Shown: positions 52,946 through 62,800 of the stretch, one piece after another
How positions within the stretch are numbered: the first letter of the stretch is position 1
How the letters are laid out: each line of letters begins with the position of its first letter
Source: JBGPGW01 sp046349515
GTDB taxonomy: Bacteria > Pseudomonadota > Alphaproteobacteria > CADEGL01
Direction: 5' to 3'
NCBI GenBank assembly: GCA_046349515.1
Contig: JAXMCE010000006.1
Span: 162,618 to 226,617, forward strand
DNA length: 64,000 bases
Position numbers and translations under genes: made by a program
Notes under the pieces: generated by a model
The model's input: only the letters and a program-made list of their open reading frames with translations
What the model was told of the DNA's origin: nothing
Databases searched by the model: none

Positions 52946-54739
52946 TTAGTGGTTGTCGCGCGGCGTTCCGTAGGTGTCGACGACGCGCTGGTATTTGACC
53001 GCGAATTCGAGGACGCCGCCGCCCGAAAGCTGCCCCACATTGCGACGATAGATTTCCTGCCACGGGGTCTGGCTTACGGGTTCGGGCAACTTGAGAGCGC
53101 GCCGCCGCTCCGCGAGCTCCGCCTCCGAGATCAGGATATCGGCGCGCCGCTTCTTCAAATCGATGCGCACCCGGTCGCCTGTGCGCAACAATGCAAGGCC
53201 CCCGCCAACGGCCGCCTCGGGCGAGGCGTTGAGAATCGAGGGACTCCCCGACGTCCCGCTCTGCCGCCCGTCGCCGATGCAGGGAAGCTCCGCAATGCCG
53301 CGCCGAACCAGCGCATCGGGCGGCAACATGTTGACGACTTCCGCCGCACCGGGATATCCGATCGGCCCGCAATAGCGGATGAAGAGAAGGCAGTTCTCGT
53401 CGATCGCGAGGGCGGAATCGTTGATGCGCGCGTGATAATCCTCGGGTCCGTCGAAGACGATAGCCCGTCCCTCGAAGGCATCCTCATCGCCGGGGCGGCG
53501 AAGATAGCGGTCGCGGAAGCTCTCGGAGATGACCGAGGTCTTCATGATGGCGCTGTCGAAGAGATTCCCCTTGAGCGCGAGAAAGCCCGCATTGCTCTTG
53601 AGCGGGCGATGATAGGGGCGGATGACATCCTCGTCCTGGACGGAGGCGCCGCGGTTGTTCTCGCCGATCGTCTGGCCGGTGACGGTCATGGCACCGGTGC
53701 GGATCTTGCCTGCCTTGACCAACTCGGCGATGACGGCGGGCAGGCCGCCGGCACGATAGTAGGCCTCACCCAAATATGCACCGGCCGGCATCATGTTGAC
53801 GAGAAGCGGAATCTCGTAGCCGATCCGGTCCCAATCCTCATCGACCAAAGGCACGCCCATGTGCCGTGCGATCGCGTTCACATGCGGCGGGCAGTTGGTC
53901 GAGCCGCCGAGGGCCGAGGCGCAGACGATGGCGTTCTCGAAAGCCTCGCGGGTCATGATCTGCGACGGCTTCAGGTCCTCATGCACCATGGCGACGATGC
54001 GCTTGCCCGTCGCATAGGCCATCTGGCCGCGCTCCTTGTAGGCGGCGGGAATGGCCGCGCAGCCGGGGAGCGACATGCCGAGCGCTTCGGCCATGGCATT
54101 CATGGAGCTCGCGGTGCCCATGGTGTTGCAGTGCCCGATGCTGGGGGCTGAGGCCGCCACGATATCGATGAACTGGTCATAGTTGATCTCCCCGGCCGCA
54201 AGACGACGGCGCGCCTCCCAGACGACCATGCCAGAGCCGCTCAACTTCCCCTCGAAGTGCCCGTCGAGCATGGGTCCGCCGGAGAGAACGATGGCCGGGA
54301 TGTCGACTGTCGCGGCTCCCATGAGGCACGCAGGAGTCGTCTTGTCGCATCCGGTGGTGAGGACGACGCCGTCGATCGGATAACCGTAGAGGACTTCGAC
54401 GAGGCCAAGATAGGCAAGGTTACGGTCGAGCGCGGCGGTGGGGCGCTTGCCGGTCTCCTGGATCGGGTGAAGCGGGAACTCGAAGGGAATGCCACCGGCA
54501 TCGCGGATACCGGCCTTGACGCGGTGTGCCAGCTCGATGTGATGCCGGTTGCACGGCGCCAGATCGCTGCCTGTTTGCGCGATGCCGATGATGGGCTTGC
54601 CCGATTGCAGCTCCTCACGCGCGAGTCCGTAATTGGCGTATCGCTCGAGATAGAGCGCGGTCATGCCCGGATTGTCCGGATTGTCCCACCACTGGCGGCT
54701 GCGAAGCGTCTTGACACCGGGGGTCCTGGACGTTGTCAC
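52946..54739 (-). CDS. IlvD/Edd-family dehydratase (sugar acid dehydratase type)
   Basis: A 597-residue iron-sulfur dehydratase. Cluster cysteines C63 (SDLAPCN), C131 and C204 (TTGCDKTTP, GHCNTMGTAS) and Lys133 for the carbamate-metal site are present. Length and internal motifs (TTGCDKTTPA, GSTNCPPHV) fit the sugar-acid branch (arabinonate or xylonate dehydratase) better than IlvD. The start is GTG 54739 with an AGGAG upstream. It converts an aldonic acid to a 2-keto-3-deoxy acid, whose fate could involve aldolases elsewhere in the window (inference). Confidence 0.87.
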   Translation of the reverse strand: MTTSRTPGVKTLRSRQWWDNPDNPGMTALYLERYANYGLAREELQSGKPIIGIAQTGSDLAPCNRHHIELAHRVKAGIRDAGGIPFEFPLHPIQETGKRPTAALDRNLAYLGLVEVLYGYPIDGVVLTTGCDKTTPACLMGAATVDIPAIVLSGGPMLDGHFEGKLSGSGMVVWEARRRLAAGEINYDQFIDIVAASAPSIGHCNTMGTASSMNAMAEALGMSLPGCAAIPAAYKERGQMAYATGKRIVAMVHEDLKPSQIMTREAFENAIVCASALGGSTNCPPHVNAIARHMGVPLVDEDWDRIGYEIPLLVNMMPAGAYLGEAYYRAGGLPAVIAELVKAGKIRTGAMTVTGQTIGENNRGASVQDEDVIRPYHRPLKSNAGFLALKGNLFDSAIMKTSVISESFRDRYLRRPGDEDAFEGRAIVFDGPEDYHARINDSALAIDENCLLFIRYCGPIGYPGAAEVVNMLPPDALVRRGIAELPCIGDGRQSGTSGSPSILNASPEAAVGGGLALLRTGDRVRIDLKKRRADILISEAELAERRRALKLPEPVSQTPWQEIYRRNVGQLSGGGVLEFAVKYQRVVDTYGTPRDNH

Positions 54740-54853
54740 CTGTCACTCCTACTGTCGGAACACGTTGGCGGTCGCGGGATTGGGCCATGTTAGTCGAGGG
54801 ATGGACGGTGGGCACGAACGAACTTCGATCTCCGTCGGTGGACGCCGTTTAGA

Positions 54854-55528
54854 ATGGACGGGAAGACAGACAGAGCGACGGTCGGCCCCCGACGGCCGAT
54901 CCCTGCGCGAGAGGCACGGTTGTCCAAGGCCGTGACGCGGCGATTGGTCGCGCATGGCATCGGCGCCAACGCCATCTCGATCGCCGGGCTCGTCTTCGCG
55001 CTCCTCGCCGGATTGGTGCTCGCGTTCATGCCTGCGGGGCTGCCGTGGTCCTTCGCCGCTTGGCTCCTCGTCGCCCTTCTCGTCGAGCTTCGTCTCCTGG
55101 CCAACATGTTCGATGGCATGGTCGCCATCGAATCGAGATCGGTCTCGAAGCACGGCGAGCTCTACAACGAGCTGCCAGACCGCTTCTCTGACATCGCCGT
55201 TCTTGTCGGTCTTGGCTACGCGCCGGGCGGTGACGTCGTGCTTGGCTACGGGGCGGCGCTGGCGGCGGTGCTCACGGCCTACATTCGCGCTGCCGGGACC
55301 GCGGCCGGTGCGCCGCCCGTCTATTGCGGTCCGATGGCGAAGCCGCATCGGATGCACGTCGTTGCCGCGTCCGCCGTGGTTTCGGCGGTCACGACCGTGC
55401 TCGGCTGGACTCCGGACGCGGCACTCGGCTCGCGCAGTGTCCCGACCTTGGGTCTTCTGATCATCACGATCGGTGCCGGCCTGACCTGCCTCAGGCGCGT
55501 CGCTCGAATCGCGCGGGCGCTCGGATGA
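54854..55528 (+). CDS. CDP-alcohol phosphatidyltransferase family protein, variant motif
   Basis: A 224-residue membrane protein with about six hydrophobic segments. The family motif D-xx-DG-xx-AR-x8-G-xxx-D-xxx-D appears as NMFDGMVA ... GELYNELPD: the first and third Asp are Asn and the Arg is Ile. The rest keeps the final Asp. I believe this variant is normal for the group found beside CdsA and PlsC homologues, so it may handle an unusual phospholipid. It overlaps the cdsA-like gene by 4 bases and starts a three-gene rightward operon, divergent from the dehydratase. Confidence 0.85.
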   Translation: MDGKTDRATVGPRRPIPAREARLSKAVTRRLVAHGIGANAISIAGLVFALLAGLVLAFMPAGLPWSFAAWLLVALLVELRLLANMFDGMVAIESRSVSKHGELYNELPDRFSDIAVLVGLGYAPGGDVVLGYGAALAAVLTAYIRAAGTAAGAPPVYCGPMAKPHRMHVVAASAVVSAVTTVLGWTPDAALGSRSVPTLGLLIITIGAGLTCLRRVARIARALG

Positions 55529-56529
55529 ACGGCGTCGCGAGCGAACGCCTGTGGGCCCATGGGCACGCCCTCGACCATCCGGCGACCGTCCTCCTTTTGT
55601 CGATCATCCTCGTGGCTTTCGCCCTCGCGGTGGGCGGGATCGGTGCCCTCAGCCTGTCGTCCCGAATCAAGCCAGAGCTCAAGCGCGAGCTGCGCCAGCG
55701 CACGGTGTCCTGGTCGATTCTCGTCGTGCTGCTCGGGGTTCCCGTGCTCGCCGGCGCGGGTTGGACGATGCTGGCCGTCCTCGTGATCGCCCTTCTTTGT
55801 TACCGCGAGTATGCCCGCGCCACTGGCCTCTTTCGCGAGCGCGCGGTCAGCGCCGCGGTCGTGGTTGCCATTCTTTTCATTTTTTTCGCGACCGTCGACC
55901 ATTGGTACGGCTTCTTCCTCGCGCTCGTGCCGCTCGGCGTCGTCGTCATTGCCGCCATCTCGATCCCGCTCGACCGGCCTACGGGCTACATCCAGCGGGT
56001 CGGGCTCGGTGTCTTTGGCTATCTCCTCTTCGGGGTGGCGCTTGGCCACTTGGCCTTCATCGCGAACGATGGGGACTATCGGCCCGTCATCCTTCTCATC
56101 CTTATCGCGGTCGGCCTCAACGACGTCTTCGCGTTCACCGTAGGGAAGATCGTCGGCGGTCGGAAGTTGCTGCCCGCAACAAGCCCCAACAAGACGGTGA
56201 GCGGATCGATCGGCGCCCTCATGCTGACGACGACCTTTGTCTCGGTGGTGGCCGGTCCCGTCTTCGCCGGCACCGCGCTTGAGAGTATCCCGCTTCGAAT
56301 CGGCCTCGGCGTGATCGTCGCGTTGCTCGGCCAATTGGGCGACCTCATGCTGTCGTCGATCAAGCGTGACCTCGGGATCAAGGACATGGGTACCGTCATT
56401 CCGGGGCATGGCGGCGTCCTCGACCGGTTCAACAGCCTCCTTCTCGTGGCGCCGGCCGTCTTCCATTACATCCGATACTTCAACGGCATCGGACTCGATC
56501 AACCGGCGCGGATCTTGAGCGGGGGATAG
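55525..56529 (+). CDS. cdsA: Phosphatidate cytidylyltransferase (CdsA-like)
   Basis: A 334-residue polytopic protein that carries the CDP-diglyceride synthase signature in its C-terminal third (SSIKRDLGIKDMG, then PGHGGVLDRFNS). CDP-DAG is the activated lipid used by the adjacent CDP-alcohol phosphatidyltransferase. Many copies exist in genomes, and this one is likely a paralogue dedicated to the local operon. ATG overlaps the upstream stop in ATGA; the PlsC gene starts 2 bases after its stop. About eight membrane helices. Confidence 0.92.
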   Translation: MNGVASERLWAHGHALDHPATVLLLSIILVAFALAVGGIGALSLSSRIKPELKRELRQRTVSWSILVVLLGVPVLAGAGWTMLAVLVIALLCYREYARATGLFRERAVSAAVVVAILFIFFATVDHWYGFFLALVPLGVVVIAAISIPLDRPTGYIQRVGLGVFGYLLFGVALGHLAFIANDGDYRPVILLILIAVGLNDVFAFTVGKIVGGRKLLPATSPNKTVSGSIGALMLTTTFVSVVAGPVFAGTALESIPLRIGLGVIVALLGQLGDLMLSSIKRDLGIKDMGTVIPGHGGVLDRFNSLLLVAPAVFHYIRYFNGIGLDQPARILSGG

Positions 56530-56531
56530 GC

Positions 56532-57275
56532 GTGGAGGACTGGAAATTCCGCCCCGCCGCGGATCACGGCCTCTCGCTCGGCGATCGACTGAAGAGTCTC
56601 CAGCGCGAAACGGGGCTCATCGGCGCCATCGGCCGATTCGTCATGTGGCTTCTCGTGCGTCTCTATCTTCGCGTCTATCACCGGCTGCGCATCCGCGGCC
56701 GGGACAACTTGCCGGCGCATCCGCCGTTCGTCCTCGTCGCCAATCACGCGAGCCATCTCGATGCCCTCGTACTGGCGGCATGCCTGCCGCTCGGCTGGTG
56801 CGATCGCACCTTCGCGCTCGCCGCAGGCGACACGTTCTTCACGAGCCTGTCCGGCTCGATCATGGTCACGACCATGCTCAACGCGCTTCCGATCTGGCGC
56901 AAGCGGACGCGGCGCGAGCACTTGCAGGCGTTGAGATCCCGCCTTCTCGAACAGAGTCCCGTCTACATCCTGTTTCCAGAAGGCACGCGGAGCCGTGACG
57001 GTCGGATGGCGTCGTTCAAGGCGGGTCTGGGCCCCGTCGTGGCAGGAACGACTGTCCCTGTCGTCCCGTGCCATATCGCGGGCGCCTTCGACGCTTTTCC
57101 GCCGAGCAACCACTGGCCTCGGCCGCACCCCCTCGGGCTCGCGATCGGCAGGCCGCTCCATTTTGCCGCGACGGGCAACACCATGGACGGTTGGACCAGC
57201 ATCGCGACCGCGCTCGAGGAATCCGTGCGCGCGCTCGCGAATGAACCCGAACGTGACGAGCCCCCGGCCCCATGA
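56532..57275 (+). CDS. 1-acyl-sn-glycerol-3-phosphate acyltransferase-like (PlsC family)
   Basis: A 247-residue acyltransferase with a membrane-attached segment (about 35-50), the NHASHLD motif (NH-x4-D, residues 71-77) and the FPEGTRS motif (Glu150). It transfers an acyl chain to a lysophosphatidate-type acceptor. The GTG start is 2 bases after the cdsA-like stop, so the three genes (phosphotransferase, cytidylyltransferase, acyltransferase) form one operon. It resembles the E. coli ynbABC type arrangement of lipid genes (from memory). Confidence 0.88.
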   Translation: MEDWKFRPAADHGLSLGDRLKSLQRETGLIGAIGRFVMWLLVRLYLRVYHRLRIRGRDNLPAHPPFVLVANHASHLDALVLAACLPLGWCDRTFALAAGDTFFTSLSGSIMVTTMLNALPIWRKRTRREHLQALRSRLLEQSPVYILFPEGTRSRDGRMASFKAGLGPVVAGTTVPVVPCHIAGAFDAFPPSNHWPRPHPLGLAIGRPLHFAATGNTMDGWTSIATALEESVRALANEPERDEPPAP

Positions 57276-57389
57276 TGGCTCAGCCCCTTCGATTGATGGC
57301 GGTCGGAAGATGAAGTAACGATAGGGCGGGCACGGTGCCGACGGATCGTCGGCATGGACCAGCCAATAGTCGATTCAGAGGAAGGCGCC

Positions 57390-57737
57390 ATGGCCGTCGT
57401 GATCTACCACAACCCGCGTTGCTCGAAGTCGCGCGAGACGCTTGCGTTGCTCACTGCCAAGGGCATCAAACCCAAGATCATCGAATATCTGGCGTCGCCG
57501 CCGACGTCATCGGAATTGAAGGGCTTGCTCAAGAAGCTCGGCATGTCGCCGCGCGACCTCATGCGCAAGAAAGAGGCCGTCTATGCAAAGCTTGGCCTCG
57601 GCAAGCCCGGCTTGTCGGACGATGCCCTGGTCAAGGCGATGGTGGAGAACCCCGTGCTCATCGAGCGGCCCATTGTCGTCAACGGGGCCAAGGCCGCGCT
57701 CGGCCGGCCGCCGGAGGCGGTGAAAGCCATCCTCTAG
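57390..57737 (+). CDS. arsC: ArsC-family glutaredoxin-coupled arsenate reductase-like protein
   Basis: A 115-residue ArsC-family protein with the active-site Cys11 in HNPRCSKS and the C-terminal PIVV and LGRPPE blocks. Members reduce arsenate using glutathione and glutaredoxin, or act as Spx-like regulators; the arsenate-reductase fold is clear. No arsenite pump or ArsR is near it, so a resistance operon is not seen. AGAGGAAGG before the ATG at 57390 decides the start over 57354. Confidence 0.88.
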   Translation: MAVVIYHNPRCSKSRETLALLTAKGIKPKIIEYLASPPTSSELKGLLKKLGMSPRDLMRKKEAVYAKLGLGKPGLSDDALVKAMVENPVLIERPIVVNGAKAALGRPPEAVKAIL

Positions 57738-57761
57738 TTTCGTGGCCCGCCGCGTACATCC

Positions 57762-58046
57762 TCAAAGGAGAGCCGCGGCAATTTCGTCCCACTCTTCCTT
57801 GAGCGGGGCCGAGGAGCGTGGGCGCTTCGCCCGGCCATACCAATAGCCGGCGTTTTCGAGATCGCCCTCGATCCGATGAAGGTGGGCGTGGATCCAGGCG
57901 CCCGTCGCATTGTCTTCGGCCTGGGCGAGCGCGTGGGCCTTGTCCCATTCGCCTTTCGCCGCGTGCCATAGGGCGAGGAGCGGCCGTCCAAGATCTTGAG
58001 GCGGCTGGCTATCGGCGAGGGATGCCTTGAATGCGTCGAGATTCAC
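57762..58046 (-). CDS. Conserved hypothetical small protein
   Basis: A 94-residue helical protein of unknown function. The C-terminal two thirds (WHAAKGEWDKAHALAQ then AWIHAHLHRIEGD) look like a single TPR-like helix pair with conserved His and Trp. The start is GTG 58046 with GGAGGT three bases upstream. It lies between ArsC (convergent, 24 bases) and the metallo-hydrolase gene on the same strand (50 bases). I know related proteins in alphaproteobacteria but no function. Confidence 0.6.
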   Translation of the reverse strand: MNLDAFKASLADSQPPQDLGRPLLALWHAAKGEWDKAHALAQAEDNATGAWIHAHLHRIEGDLENAGYWYGRAKRPRSSAPLKEEWDEIAAALL

Positions 58047-58095
58047 GGGACCTCCGCCCGGTTGCCGCATCACAGCGGGATGGCTGCCGTCCAGT

Positions 58096-58764
58096 CTACG
58101 ATGCCGCGAGTGCCTGGTCCGAGACAAAGGGGTTTGAGCGGCGCTCCTCGCCGAAGGTCGAGACGGGCCCGTGGCCCGGCACGAAGGTGACATCATCGCC
58201 GAGCGGCCAAAGCTTGTACCGGATCGAATCGATCAGGTTCTGGTGATTGCCGCGCGGAAAGTCCGTGCGTCCGATCGAGCCGCGGAAGAGCACGTCGCCG
58301 ACGAAAGCGACGCGTGCAAGATCATGATGAAAGACGACATGGCCCGGCGTGTGCCCCGGACAATGCACGACGTGGAGAGTGAGCTTGCCCACGCTGACCG
58401 TGTCGCCGTCGCCAAGCCAGCGGTCGGATTCGAACGCGCGCGCCTCCGCCATGCCATAGCGCGCGCCTGAGTCGGGAATCTGCTCGATCCAGAACACGTC
58501 GTCCTTGTGCGGTCCCTCGATCGGCACGCCGAAGCTTTGGGCGAGTTCGGCGACCCCGCCCGCGTGATCGACATGGCCATGGGTCACGAGGATCTTCGCG
58601 AGCCGTATCCCGTGCTTTTCGATGACGTCCCGAATGCGCTCGAGATCGCCGCCAGGATCGATGACGGCACCTTCTCCGGACGCGGTGCACCACACGACGG
58701 AGCAGTTCTGGGCAAAGGGGGTGACGGGAACGATCACCGCTTTCAAAGGCTGTTCAATGTCCAT
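58096..58764 (-). CDS. Metallo-beta-lactamase-fold hydrolase (glyoxalase II/YcbL-like)
   Basis: A 222-residue MBL-fold protein with THGHVDHAGG (His62, His64, Asp66, His67), His138 in GHTPGHV, Asp157 in FVGDVLF and a final PGHGP His. This full zinc site and length fit the small hydroxyacylglutathione hydrolase-like group (YcbL), which hydrolyses thioesters. It begins about 140 bases from the divergent SDR gene. Confidence 0.9.
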   Translation of the reverse strand: MDIEQPLKAVIVPVTPFAQNCSVVWCTASGEGAVIDPGGDLERIRDVIEKHGIRLAKILVTHGHVDHAGGVAELAQSFGVPIEGPHKDDVFWIEQIPDSGARYGMAEARAFESDRWLGDGDTVSVGKLTLHVVHCPGHTPGHVVFHHDLARVAFVGDVLFRGSIGRTDFPRGNHQNLIDSIRYKLWPLGDDVTFVPGHGPVSTFGEERRSNPFVSDQALAAS

Positions 58765-58907
58765 AACCTGTGTTTCGCTCGCTCATAGCTCCGCGCGCCG
58801 GGACGAGGTATGGCCGGGTAGCCGCTGGCCGTCTCCTGGTGTTATAGGGGAACATCACGCGGGGCAAGTCGGGCCGGATGGCATGGGCCGGCGGTGGATA
58901 TCGGGGA

Positions 58908-59687
58908 ATGGATCTTAAGCTGAAGGGCAAGCGCGCCGTTGTGACCGGTGCCAGCAAGGGAATCGGCCGCGCCATCGCCGAGGAGCTGGCGGCGGAAGGG
59001 GTCAATGTCGACATCGTCGCGCGAAGCGGCGATTTGCTGTCGCAAATGGCGGAACAGCTCTCGGGGCGGCACCGGATCGAGGTTCGCCCATTCGTGATCG
59101 ATCTGTCAGACGGCGCCGGCCAGGCCGCCCTCGTCGCCGCCGTGGGCACTCCCGATATCTTCATCAACAATGCCGGCGAGAGTCCGCCTGGCGAGATCGA
59201 CAGCTTCACGGACGCAAGCTGGCGGGAGGCCTGGGAACTCAAGATCTTCGGTTACATCAACCTGACGCGGGCGATGTTCGCGGCGATGAAGGCGCGGGGC
59301 GAAGGCGTCATCGTGAACATCATCGGAACGGCGAGCGAGAAGATGTACCCGCGCTATATATCCGGCTCGACGGGCAACAGCGCCCTCGCAGCCATGACGA
59401 GATCCCTTGGCGCGCGGGCGCCGGATTTCGGGCTGCGCGTCCTCGGCGTCAACCCAGGCTTTACCGCGACGGAGCAGGCCATCGCATTCCTCAAGCGCAT
59501 GAGCCGTTCGACTTATGGCACCGAGGGCCGATGGCAGGATCTCGTGACCGAGATGCGCCTGCCGTTCGGGCGCATGCAGGAGCCGGCCGAGGTCGCCCGT
59601 CTCGTCGCGTTCCTTTCCTCACCCCGCGCGGGCTACATCAGTGGCACGGTCGTCACCTCCGATGGCGGCAGTATCCATCGCAATTAA
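58908..59687 (+). CDS. SDR-family protein lacking the canonical YxxxK
   Basis: A 259-residue short-chain dehydrogenase. It has TGASKGIGR (cofactor loop, 13-21), NNAG (87-90) and Ser143. The catalytic Tyr-x3-Lys is not present: the aligned region reads ISGSTGNSALAAM, with Gly or Ser in place of Tyr and Asn157 in place of Lys. I recall related SDRs with this GN-AL pattern, so it is a lineage feature rather than decay. It may be a reductase using a different residue, or a binding protein. ATG 58908 is chosen because the family start MDLKLKGK begins there. Confidence 0.85.
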   Translation: MDLKLKGKRAVVTGASKGIGRAIAEELAAEGVNVDIVARSGDLLSQMAEQLSGRHRIEVRPFVIDLSDGAGQAALVAAVGTPDIFINNAGESPPGEIDSFTDASWREAWELKIFGYINLTRAMFAAMKARGEGVIVNIIGTASEKMYPRYISGSTGNSALAAMTRSLGARAPDFGLRVLGVNPGFTATEQAIAFLKRMSRSTYGTEGRWQDLVTEMRLPFGRMQEPAEVARLVAFLSSPRAGYISGTVVTSDGGSIHRN

Positions 59688-59809
59688 CCAATGGCCGCCG
59701 CGATGCCGGCTCGGGGCAAGGGCGCGTTCGATGGAGAGGTTCGATCGGCGGTGTGGTACTATCCTGCCCTGTCTCGTCGCACGTGACCCTGGCTTGAACC
59801 AGACGGCCC

Positions 59810-62800
59810 ATGGATGATCGCGCTGTCGAAGTCCTCCTGATCACGCCGGATCGCGCCCTGCGACGCAAAGTCGAGCGCCTGGGCGCGCGAGGCAAGACCA
59901 GCCCTTTCAGCCTTCGGTGCATTGACGGGATCGACGACATGGCTGGCCATGCCGCAGCCGACATCGTCTTGGTCGACGTCGAACCGGCGGGAGTGGACGC
60001 CGTCGGATCGCTTTGGGGCACGTTCGAAAAAGCAGGCGATCGCCCCGTCATCGTTCTCCTGGGACCGAAGACATCGAGCTTTTCCGACCAGCTCATCGAG
60101 GCGGGTGCGCATGAGTGCCTTACCCATGACGATCTCGACGAGTTTGCATTCGCGCGCGCCATCCATCATGCCAGGGCCCGGGCGCGCCGCCGGGCGCACG
60201 CCCTCAGCGCGCAAGCGGCGCTCCGGGAAAGCCAGGAGCGCCTGCAGGCGATCCACGCCAATTTGCCAGGCACGGTCTTCCGGCGGGTGCTGCACGCGGA
60301 CGGGCGAATCACCTACCCCTATGTGAGCCCGTCGCGGGCGCTCGAGAAGGTCGGCCTCGACCTCACTTCGAATTTCGACGGCGTGATGGCGCGGACCCAT
60401 CCCGACGATCGGCGCCGGACTGTCGAAGCCATTCAGCGCTCGGCCCGAGACCTCACGCCCTACGACATGACGCGGCGCGTGGCGTCCGCAACCGGCGAGC
60501 CGCGCTGGCTGCGCTCGATCGCGGAGCCGCGGCGATTGTCGAACGGCGATGTGGTGTGGGACGGGATCATCCTCGACGTCACCTCGCAGATGCGCGCGGA
60601 AGAGGCGTTGAAGGAGACCCAAAAGCGTCTCGTCGACATCGCCGAGAATTTCCCCGGCGTCTTCTACCGGCGCATCCTCCATGCGGATGGCCAGCTTTCT
60701 TACCCTTACGTTGAAGGACGCGCGCGAGAACTCTACGGCGTGGACCTCTCGGGCGGGGGGGCTGGCCCAACCTCCAACCCGCCGCTCATCTATCCCGGTG
60801 ATCGGGACGAATGGCTCGCCGCGCTCAAGACGTCGGCGGAGACTCTGGCGCCGTTTGACCATGAGATGCGCCTGGTCAATCCGTCGGGACATGTGTGGTG
60901 GGTCCGCTCGATGGCGTGGCCGCGGCGGCTCGCCAATGGCGACGTGATTTGGGATGGCGTCGAGTTCGATGTGACCGCGCGTCGACAGACCCAGGAACGC
61001 CTGCAACGGAGCGAGGAGTTCCTTGCCGCGATCGCCGCCAACATCCCGGGCGACGTATTCCGCCGAATCCTTCATGCGGATGGGCGTCTCTCGTTCACTT
61101 ATGTGAGCTCGCGAGCGCGGGAAATCTTCGGCGTCGATGCCGACGCCATCCGGTCGGATGCGAAGGCGTTCGTCGCAGTCATCCATCCCGGCGACCGTGA
61201 TGCGTGGCACGAGGCCGTTGACCGATCGGCGCGGTCTCTTGAACGCTTCGATCACGAATTCAGGACCGAGGACGGGTCGGGCGGATATCGCTGGGTGCGG
61301 TCGATCGCGCAGCCGCGGCGGCTCGAGAACGGCGACGTCGTGTGGGACGGAGTCACGATCGACATCGACGCGGTCAAGCGCGCGGAACAGGCCCTCCAGG
61401 AGCGCGAGGCGCGCCTGTCGACGCTCACCGCCAACCTTCCGGGCGTGATCTTCCAGCGTATCCGCCACGCGGATGGCAGCGTCAGCTATCCCTATATGAG
61501 CCAACAGGCCCGGCAATTCTATGGTTTCGACCCCGAGCAACTGATGGCCGATCCTTCGATCATTCGCCAGACGGCGGTGGAGGAGGATCGACAGTCCTAC
61601 CAGGACGCCCTCGAGGCGTCGGCTCACTCGTTTGCGCCCTTGCGGTGGGAAGGGCGTGAGCGGACTCGGACGGGCGAAATCCGCTGGGTCCAGGTCTTCG
61701 CGCAACCGCGGCCGCTCGAGAACGGTGATATTCTGTGGGACGGCCTGACTCTCGACGTCACCGACCGCAAGCTCGCGGAGCAGGCGCTCCACGAAAGCGA
61801 AGAGCGGCTCCGCGCGATCACCGCGAATCTGGCAGCCAATGTTTACCGGCGCGTGCTGCATGCCGACGGTCGCGTGAGTTATCCCTATATCAGTTGGGGC
61901 CTCCTCGAATGGCTCGGCCTCGATCCCAAGGGCCCGCTGGCCGACCCGGAGCGATTTTTGGCCGCGAGCCATCCGGACGACCTGCCGGCTCTCGTCGCGG
62001 CGTATGAGCGTTCGGCGCGCACGCTCGCGCCGTTCGATCTCGAGCGACGCATGATTCTGCCGTCGGGTGAGGTCCGTTGGCTGCACGGCGTCGCGAATCC
62101 GCGGCGCATGGCCAATGGCGACATCGTGTGGGACGGCGTGACTCTCGACATCACCGAGCGGAAACTCGTCCAGGAGGCGTTGGCCGAAGCGCGCGAAGCC
62201 GCCGAGACCGCGAACAAGGCCAAGAGCCAGTTCCTCGCGAATATCAGCCATGAATTGAGGACGCCCCTCAATGCGATCCTCGGATTCTCCGAGATGATGC
62301 GGGACGGCATTCATGGCGCGCTGGGCTCCCCCGAATACGAGAACTATTCGGCTCTGATCCATCGCAGCGGCCAGCACCTCTTGTCGATCATCACCGATCT
62401 CTTGGACATGGCGAAAATCGAGGCCGGCCGCTACGAACTCCATTTCGAGAAAGCCGATCTCGCGGACATCGTCGGAACATCGCTCTCGATCGTCGGCCCG
62501 CGGGCGGCCGAAAAGCACATCGCAATCACGGACAATCTCGATGGGCCGGTCATTCTCGACGCTGTCGATGAACGCGCCACACGGCAGGTGATCCTCAATC
62601 TCCTGTCGAACGCCATCAAGTTCACGGAGCCCGGCGGGTCGGTCACAATCGGCGCCGAGCGCCGGAACGACGGCCAGATAGCGATCCGCGTCTCCGATAC
62701 CGGTATCGGCATTCCGCCCGATGCGCTCGCGCGCATTTTCGAGCCCTTCCACCAGGTCGACTCCTCGCTGAGCCGCCGCCACGAGGGAACGGGGCTTGGT

